Assembly (NCBI GenBank): GCA_009760855.2
Contig: WPIO01000007.1
Span: 1,999,501 to 2,063,500, forward strand
DNA from: Cristatella mucedo
Lineage: Eukaryota > Bryozoa > Phylactolaemata > Cristatellidae
Length of the DNA stretch: 64,000 bases
Direction of reading: 5' to 3'
Part shown: positions 56,808-64,000 of the stretch, piece by piece
Numbering within the stretch: position 1 is the first letter of the stretch
How the letters are laid out: every line of letters starts with the position of its first letter
Notes under the pieces: model-generated
What the model was told of the DNA's origin: nothing
Seen by the model: the letters and a program-made list of their open reading frames with translations, nothing else
Databases searched by the model: none
Position numbers and translations under genes: made by a program

Positions 56808-56957
56808 GGTTTGGCCCAATGGTTAAGGCGCTCGCTTTTAACGATCGAGGTCAAGGTGAATGTATATGATGACCGATATCGTTGACTCGGGCCTCATTGC
56901 ATATGTGAAGAGCCTGATAGAGATTAAGTCCTCTCGAGGCGCTATACAAACAAAGCG

Positions 56958-56960
<3 letters not shown>
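56808..56960 (+). mobile_element. tRNA-derived SINE with LINE-A-like 3' hairpin
   Basis: TTTGGCCCAATGGTTAAGGC (A box), GATCGAGGTC, CATATGTGAAGAGCCTGATA, AGAGATTAAGTCCTCT hairpin and CGCTATACAAA, followed by the TA/GT array. Confidence 0.8.
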
Positions 56961-57050
<90 letters not shown>

Positions 57051-57125
57051 ATATCTACAACTTATTTACAATCTCTCTCTCTATATATATATCTACAACT
57101 TATTTACAATCTGTATATATATAAT
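56958..57125. repeat. TA/GT microsatellite with a duplicated flank
   Basis: TA then GT units; after them the 22-bp block that starts ATCTACAACTTATTTACAAT occurs twice (57053 and 57091). Confidence 0.9.
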
Positions 57126-57239
57126 TGTGGCTGGCCTGACTGCATTATAAGTGTAACCATGCAAGCATTCGTCCCCCTGGTTCTCTACTGGTAGACAGTG
57201 CAATGCAGCGGTGCAGTGCGGTTAAAAACACAAGCGGCC

Positions 57240-57940
57240 ACAACTGGGCGCCGAAAGCGACAGTTTATTGAGGGCCTGCTAGTAGCGGTCACGCGCCAGC
57301 GCAAGCGCTTTACGCGACGCACACCGGACTGACGGAGCTAACTGCGCGAACTCCCAAAGGCCGAGTATAATAAACTACCCTGCGCCTGCGTCGCCAGCGA
57401 TGGTCCCGACCCCGAAGGTGGACCGCTGCAATCGTCCCCCAAGATACGAGTGGCTAACTCAGTAGCCGATAGAACACAACTGCGCAGTCCACGTTGCACT
57501 TAGCTGCTCGTCGCCGTAGGTTCAGACTCTCGCGCTCTCGAAGCGTAGTCTCACTCATCAACTGCTAAAGCTGTAGCCCCGAGCTCTGTCAGTCGTTTCC
57601 ATTATATTCTCTCTAATCTGAACTCCTGACCTCGCGCGCAGCTGCTATTTTCTCGGCCCCCACTCTCGGTGTCCTTTCTCAGGCTTATTCGTTTCCGCCT
57701 GTAATTTATTAGATGGCTCCAGCACCAGCTTGCCACCATCTCGCTCTTTGTCTGCGAAGTGCATTAGTCGGTCCGCAGCCTGACCGCTCTTTTGTCTGCC
57801 CGAAGCTCTATTCTAACCTGAGCGGATCTCGCTGTCAGACTGACACCTCGCTCCGCTCCCGGTTAACTAATGTGTCCCCCATCTACCCGTTTCTGCTGGG
57901 GCTCGATCCGCCCGCTACAGGTTGCTCTAGGTGCCTCAGT
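57240..57940 (-). mobile_element. Possible solo LTR
   Basis: On the minus strand a TTTATTATACT stretch (57365-57375) is followed about 90 nt later by CTCAATAAACTGTCGC and then GGCGCCCAGTTG. That order (core promoter, poly(A) signal, end) is what an LTR shows. I see no clear TG...CA limits, no second LTR and no gag or pol. Confidence 0.25.
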
Positions 57941-58384
57941 CGAACCCACTAAGGCTAGTATCGCGGGGGGGGGGGAGGTCTAACCTGAGAGCTGCTGCCC
58001 CTGTGCATGAGGACGAATCGGTCGACTGCCTTTTTCTTCACGGGCAGAACTGGCTTCTTTTCTGGCTTGCTGCGGGTTTGACCCTAAACCACCAACAAGG
58101 ACGCGGGAAGGGCGTATTTATAATAATCAGACACTCGGAGATGCAATGGGCACGACAGTTAAACTGCACCAAGTGCGGCTGGAGACTGCAATAATAATGA
58201 ATGGCATTGACGGGTCTCTTTGACTCGTAGGGCCGGCACTGAGTAAGGCAATAGGCGAGCCCCATCTATGCGTATCATGATCGATTCGAAGAAATCCTCA
58301 CAATGTCTCTAGCAGCCCAAAACCACAATTGACATTAATAGCACCGCCGATGTCTTTCCAAGAATGAACTCAGATCCAAGTAGA

Positions 58385-58640
58385 ATAATAATAATGCACT
58401 TGATAAAGCGCCCTCAGAGAGCTTAATCTCTTTCTAGGCGCTTTTCATTTGCTGCAAAGGGAAATGCGATTGAATGGTGAGTAATATCATGCTTGATAAA
58501 CAACAGGAATAACATGGTTAGGGGTGACATGCACAGGGTCAGCATGCCAGTGTGGTTAGTGGCAGCATGCACAGTGTCAGCATGCATAAGCACATGAAGG
58601 ACGAATCACAGGGACCCACTAAAATGCTGTCCTAAATAAG
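58385..58640 (-). mobile_element. LINE-A 3' UTR copy
   Basis: On the minus strand it ends with GTAAA-like GAAAAGCGCCTAGAAAGAGA, hairpin and ATT units, with the 3' UTR CATGCTGACCCTGTGCATGT upstream. Confidence 0.85.
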
Positions 58641-60183
58641 AATGAAATAAGCACGTGAAAGGCCAGTAGCCAGCAGTAGTGCTGCCATGGGAGCTTAAAT
58701 TCCCAAATAGCGCGAACTAGGCATGGGCTAGCATCTCGCGACGCATCTGTTACAAATGCGTTCTGTCCACCTCCACGTCTTAGTTCAGGCTACAAAGCAT
58801 AATAAGGTCGGTCAGACTCGTGACAAGCAGACATCCGTGTTGAGAGGAGGACAGTGGAAGTTCCGACTTTCTGGGAGACGCTCTTCTCAGTTCAACTGTT
58901 CTAGTAATTTTGCCAAGTCGAGTTACTTCTTTTCTTTCTCACATCTACAGCACCTTCGCGTGTCGTACTGTATCGCTGCTCACTCTTGCTTGCATTCGCT
59001 CCTTGCGCTCTGCCTTGCACTGTATTTGCTCAAACCTCAGTCGTAGTCGCTGTAATTCATCTGGCTTTGGCTTGAAATGACAATGCCTCGAGATAGTGTT
59101 AATCAAAATGTACACCACAGAGAGGATCTTTCTCAAGATCAGGATTACAAAAGCGTGAGAACGCGGTTCGTTGTGTTGTGACAAGACTGTGGACGCTGAG
59201 GCCACGAATTAACTGACCAGATAACTCTGCTCCACTTCAAATTTCGCGTAGAGACAGAAACAGGTCGCTCAGTTCTCCGACCGGCGATAGCTGCCTTTCA
59301 GAAATGTGTTGGCAGAAGCCGCAGAGGCCTCTACTGCCTCACCCGGCGTAGGACGCAGCAATCCCGCTTCAATTAGATAACACTTAACAAACCAATAATG
59401 AATGCACTGATCATGTGACCTCGCCAACTTCGTAACGACCGTGTACCGCAATATTCACTCGAAATTCAAGCATCGCGACGCCTATTTCCGGCCAATTTTT
59501 GCATAATTAGAGCGGATTTCGGTAATTCGTCGAACCAGCCCGTTATAAGCACGCCAGTCGCATAAAACAAGGAAGGGTTCAAATCTGCTTGCTTCAAATG
59601 AGATATTAAAACTGCCTGCTTTCGGTTGGCTACAGTTTGCTCTATACGACATCAAACGCCGTGGAGCTTTATTTTCCGTAATCGTGGACATGAAAGCAAA
59701 ATGTACACAACAAAAATCAAAATTTTTTTCTGGCGTCAGTTAAGAAAGCAGAGCTGAACATGCATTTCAAATTTCACATTCCAATATGTGAAGTATTAGC
59801 CGAGTAATGGATTTTAGAAGGCATACATCTACACTGGAAATGAAGCTTTATTAAAGTCACAAGACTGCATTTCAACAAGCTTCATGCATGTACATCGATC
59901 TACTAAGGTTCGATAAGTTGGGATACAAGTTGCATGTGATGCCGAGATCGGTTAATTTGTTATTTGCTGATTTGTTGCTTCCTGTTTTTTTTGGATTAGC
60001 CGTGATTTGCAAAACCGTTTTTCCTTCATGCGGAAGTCATCAGGACTTCCGATCCCAGTTCCAACATATTTTTTTTAAGGTACCCGTAACAAGCATTCGA
60101 TTGTCGGATAGTTTTTATAAGTATTTTTTCAACATTCACGCAATGCCGAGGATAATGGTGGTGCAGATCGCTTTCTCGATGTA
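58641..60183. other. No gene recognised
   Basis: Holds the second unit of the unexplained repeat (59.43-59.53 kb). Otherwise unique sequence with short frames. Confidence 0.45.
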
Positions 60184-61012
60184 AAGATGTACCTCAACTT
60201 ACGAGTTTAATTCGTTCCGTGCCGGAGCTTGTAACTCAAATTACTCGTTTGTCAAATCGATTTCCCCTATTGAAATGAAATGAAATGCCACTAATCCATT
60301 CCGGACCCCCAAACACTGCGATTTTTGTCACATGTTTTTCAATTAAAAAATGTACTTATAAATAACGAATGTTGTTTTAAAACCAATACCATAGAATGTT
60401 TTGCAATAAACGCATTTTATTAATCCTAACGTACAGGAGTAACTTGGAGATCAGACGACTTGAAGGTGCTAATATAGTTAGAGGGGAAAGGCTGAAATGA
60501 TTATCTGAAGCTTAGTCACTGATTTTTGCCATTTCGCCGGGCTTTCCTAGCTTTCAGTTTATTGGTTGGGCTTATAGGAGGACGCACCGATTGTTATCGG
60601 TTATGCGATGAATTCTCACACGATGATATTGCCTAAATAGAGTACAGTACCTACTTAGCTGTTCCTGCCGTAGTCGGACTTAACACCGGAGTCTGGCAAT
60701 CTTGCGTCCCAGCACCACGACGGCTCGCTCGAGTCTGTCTGTAAGCGAACCAGCAGGCCTGAGCTTGGCGTCACACCCGGGTCGTAGGGCAACGTCTTAC
60801 AACAGAACTTCGTTCGCTGTCCTACCCTTATTGGCTTGAGTAACCTTGACGCAATGTGGCTGGCGTTCGCTGCGGTAACTAGCGGTCGAGTATCGGAAGT
60901 TGGCACGTAACCCGAATTTTAGCTCGCAAGTCAAAGCAAAAAATCGACCGAGAGACAGCTAGTATCTCGAAACACGCGTATGTCGAGACACTCGTAAGCC
61001 GAGGTACCGTTG
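60184..61012. mobile_element. Tc1/pogo-type non-autonomous transposon, 829 bp
   Basis: Inverted ends share GTACCTC-rr-CTTACGAGT (left 60189-60206, right 60988-61006 reversed), with TA on both flanks (60182-60183 and 61013-61014). No transposase frame remains inside. Confidence 0.75.
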
Positions 61013-61016
61013 TATA

Positions 61017-61019
<3 letters not shown>

Positions 61020-61108
<89 letters not shown>

Positions 61109-61110
61109 CC
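61020..61110. repeat. TA/GA microsatellite next to the MITE
   Basis: TG, TA and then GA units beginning 8 bp after the right end of the MITE at 60184-61012. Confidence 0.95.
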
Positions 61111-61287
61111 GTGCACGGCTGCCCAGTTAAAGGAAGCTCTTTAAAGCACTGAAAAACTGGGTGATCACTGCTCTGGAGAAGTAGTTAGGGAGTTCCAAAG
61201 GGCATTGTTAATTTGCCGAACGCCGGGGGCGGGGTGTGGAAGGACAAGCACGAGCCGCATGTTTGCTACAGCGGTTCCAGTTTTACA

Positions 61288-61427
61288 ATGTCTGTTGTGG
61301 GGGTAGGGTTGGACCGCGTTGCTGCCGCGGCGTCGTGCACCGAGTGGACCCCCGAGTCACTCAGACTGTTTTCGGAGGAACTCTCGGTCGTCGCATCGTT
61401 CGACAGCCGTAATGGTACCCCAGGAAG
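61288..61427 (+). CDS. Possible first coding exon of an unseen gene
   Basis: ATG then SVVGVGLDRVAAAASCTEWT and PESLRLFSEELSVVASFDSR, GC-rich, ending in a donor GGAAG-gtacaa. No downstream exon was found in the last 2.5 kb, which is LINE sequence. Confidence 0.2.
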
Positions 61428-61603
61428 GTACAAATCATTTGCTTTGCCTTGCTCTTATTCTGGCCCGGCGTAGCGCAGTGGAAGGACGAGCTCCTATCGT
61501 AGGATTTTTATTATCGTTTTTGTCAACTATACTCAACTTCATCTCTCATTTGAGCACAGGAATATTTTACAACAGTAGTGAAATCCCAGATTAACAATAA
61601 TTA

Positions 61604-61690
61604 TTGTGCATTTGTATAGCGATCCGAGAAAACTAAGGGTCTTTTAAGGCATTTCACATAGGCTTGAAAGGCGGGATTTGAGCTGATAAT
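61604..61690 (-). mobile_element. SINE tail fragment
   Basis: TTTGTATAGCGATCCGAGAA and TTCACATAGGCTTGAAAGGC match the tail and end of head of the SINE at 10688. Confidence 0.5.
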
Positions 61691-62265
61691 AATAATAATA
61701 ATAATAATAACACACTTGATAAAGTGCCCTCAGAGAATTCGATTTCTTTCTAGGCGCTTTACATTTGCTTCAAAGCAAGCACGATCGGATAGTTAGTGGT
61801 AGCATGCTCAAACAACAAGAATAACATGTTTAGGGGTGACATGCACAGGGTCAGCATGCAAGTATGGTTAGTGGCAGCATGCACAGTGTCAGCACGCATA
61901 AGCACATAAAGTCATATTACAGGGACCCACTAAATGCTATGATAAGTAGGTGCGTTTTTAATTTTTTTAAATGTGGTCAAGTCAGGGGATGTTGTGAGTG
62001 AGTTCCAGTCTTTGGGAGCATACGTACTAAAGGCACGGTCTCCAAAGGATTTGAGGTTTGTACGAGGTACAGGTAAACAGCTGGTTTCCGAAAAGCGAGT
62101 GGTACGATGCTGAGCCTGGTGGGGCAGTAGATCTAATAGGTAGGGTGGAGCCAAAGGATGAAGGGACCTAAAAGTGAGTGACAAAATCTTGAAGTCGATG
62201 CGTTGTTTAAGTGGAAGCCATTGCAGCTCGGCGATAAGTGGTGTGATGTGACAACTGCGACTGAG
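61690..62265 (-). mobile_element. LINE-A 3' end copy
   Basis: SLTFRSLHPLAPPYLLDLLP and LKSFGDRAFSTYAPKDWNSL, 3' UTR, hairpin and ATT tail (61687-61710). Confidence 0.9.
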
Positions 62266-62284
62266 TGGTGCATGTTAACGGCGA

Positions 62285-62470
62285 TTTTACCTTCACATTA
62301 AGCATCTTCGAGGTCAGGGGATGTCTTAGTGTCGGTGGGTTGCGAGTTGCAGGCTTTAGGCGCATAGTAATCGATAGCCCGTCAGGCGAAGGATTTGAGT
62401 TTGGTCCGAGAGACAGCTAAACGACAAGTTCGAGGATCTGGTCGTACGAAGGAATGCACGAGGAGTAAGT
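62285..62470 (-). mobile_element. Second LINE ORF2 end fragment
   Basis: GTCAGGGGATGTCTTAGTGT and the following frame resemble the DLTTFK/WNSLP block of a diverged LINE, directly upstream of the previous copy. Confidence 0.4.
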
Positions 62471-62894
62471 ATGTCCAACTTTCAGTTTACATGTTGATCC
62501 ATTGCCGTCTGCCGTGAGGCTGTGTGCCAAACTATTTTGCTGCGATGGAGGGGATTCCACAACCAATCGATCAGGGCTCTACCGATTGAGCAATCGCGAC
62601 CACTTTTTTTTTTATAGAGCACTAAACACAGAGTTAAAGCCTCGATTTTAAAGTTCCACTACAGTTCTCGAGCCGATTCCTGGTGCACTACCTGAATAAA
62701 CTATTAAGCATTGTTAATTTCATTTGGGTGCCGATCTGCATTACCTCTGCTGTGGTTGGCGACCAGATCAACTGCTCGTCTTTTGCAGGCCCAGGCAGAT
62801 GAAAGATAACTCACTAGTTGTCTGCTGCAGCGTTGCTCGGCACCCCTGCCTGAATGGCTCAGTGTATGCGTGCCTATAGTGACAGTTAATAGAA

Positions 62895-63490
62895 ATAATA
62901 ATAATAATAATGCACTTGATAAAGTGCCCCCAGAGAACTTAATCTCTTTCTAGAGGCTTTACATTTGCTGCAAATGGAAATGCAATTGAATGGTAAGTAA
63001 AATCATGTTTGAAAAACAAACAAAATGAATAATATGGTTAGGGGTGACATGCAGAGGGTCAGAATGTAAATGTGGTTAGTGGCAGCATGCACAGTGTCAG
63101 CACGCATAAGCACATCAAGGACGAATCACAGGGACCCACTAAATGCTGTCCTAAATAGGTGTTTTTAAGTTCCTTTTAAATGTGGTCAGGTCAGGGGATG
63201 TTCTGACGCAGGTCGGGAGGGAGTTCCAGGCTTTGGGAGCATACGAACTAAATGCACGGTCTCCAAAGGATTTGAGGTTTATACGAGGTATTGGTAGACT
63301 GTTGGATTCCGAAAAGCGGGTGGTACGATGCTTGGCCTGATGGGGTAGTATATCTGAGAGATAGGCTGGAGCGATAGAATGAAGGGACCTAAAAGTGAGC
63401 GACAAAACCTTGAAGTCAATCCGTTGCTTGACTGGTAGTTAGTGCAGGTCGGCGAGAAGTGGAGTAATGTGGCAACTGCGACGTTGAAGT
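62895..63490 (-). mobile_element. LINE-A 3' end copy
   Basis: SLTFRSLHSIAPAYLSDILP, INLKSFGDRAFSSYAPKAWN, the 3' UTR, hairpin and ATT tail at 62895-62910. The copy is close in sequence to those at 5.1 and 61.7 kb. Confidence 0.92.
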
Positions 63491-64000
63491 AAAGCAGTAA
63501 TTTTTTAAAGTACAGAACGACCGAAGGCTTTCTGCCATGGGTCTGGGTGCCGAAAAATATGTAAGCAAGGCATGACCTTGAAGTTGATGAACTGCTTGAT
63601 GGAGAGCCAATATATTTAACAGAAATGAGGTCGTGCAGCAGTTGTGAGTTCATGATAGACAAACCTAGCTGCCTAGTTCTTCACCATCTGAATGAACGTC
63701 TTTCGTAGATATATTCCTCAACGTTATTAAGTTTCTTAAAACTTAATGCTGAAGTGTCAGAGCTCCGGCACTGAGGCAAGCCTAAATTGGCTTGTAAGGA
63801 CCCTGTTTTTGTGTGGAGTGTAAGCTAGTCAAACCGTCATAATTCATCAGGAGTAGTTGCCATACTTTTTGCTCTGAGCTTAGTCGTGAATGTTTTATTG
63901 GAAAGAAAACCTGCTCCACGGCATCTAGATTTGAAATATCGATTCTGTCGGAATATATGGAGTGGTTTATGACCGAAAGGCTAGTTCTTGCCACGGTAGC
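63491..64000. other. No gene seen at the right edge
   Basis: The first part (to about 63700) recalls further minus-strand LINE ORF2 end sequence with blocks like those at 48.0-48.2 kb. The remainder holds nothing I can name. Confidence 0.4.

Overview
This is a window of nuclear DNA from an animal, probably an invertebrate; I cannot name the species. The reasons are three genes split by many spliceosomal introns, proteins that follow animal FIG4, PAGR1 and ERK, minor-class (U12) introns, L2/CR1-like LINEs with hairpin 3' ends, tRNA-derived SINEs, MITEs and long GA, AC and AT microsatellites. I see nothing prokaryotic, no CRISPR array and no intact tRNA or rRNA gene.

Layout. (1) 1-15166, minus strand: the N-terminal half of FIG4, the SAC-family phosphoinositide 5-phosphatase. 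I placed eleven coding exons with matching phases (418 residues); the gene runs off the left edge before its catalytic CX5R loop. (2) 15562-22226, plus strand: a short PAGR1-like gene (subunit of the PTIP/KMT2C/KMT2D histone methyltransferase complexes) of three exons, 148 residues, with one possible extra cassette exon. FIG4 and PAGR1 are head to head with 395 bp between their start codons. (3) 23933-42355, minus strand: a complete ERK MAP kinase gene (MAPK1/3, rolled family), nine coding exons, 361 residues, all kinase motifs present, opening from a GC-rich CpG-dense region at about 41.6-43.3 kb. PAGR1 and ERK converge tail to tail. (4) 42.4-64 kb: no gene I can name. It holds LINE fragments, MITEs, microsatellites, three further GC-rich patches (44.88-45.31, 55.6-56.4, 57.2-57.9 kb) and a few coding-like fragments.

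Three introns carry the U12 donor GTATCCTT: FIG4 intron 7 (85 bp, with a perfect TCCTTAAC branch site) and ERK introns 3 and 5. ERK intron 5 also holds three tandem 89-bp units, each with a 16-bp perfect palindrome. The ERK 3' UTR is made of the 3' end of a sense-oriented LINE, which supplies the only AATAAA I see nearby.

Repeats: one LINE family (here LINE-A) has at least a dozen 3'-truncated copies ending in a conserved hairpin and an ATT tail; a tRNA-derived SINE shares that 3' hairpin, so the two look like a LINE/SINE pair. A second family (LINE-B) ends in its own hairpin and an ATTAC tail. All copies seen are broken. Three genes in one pathway are not implied: FIG4 acts on endolysosomal PI(3,5)P2, PAGR1 in chromatin and ERK in signalling; only the FIG4/PAGR1 promoter sharing is suggested by the sequence.
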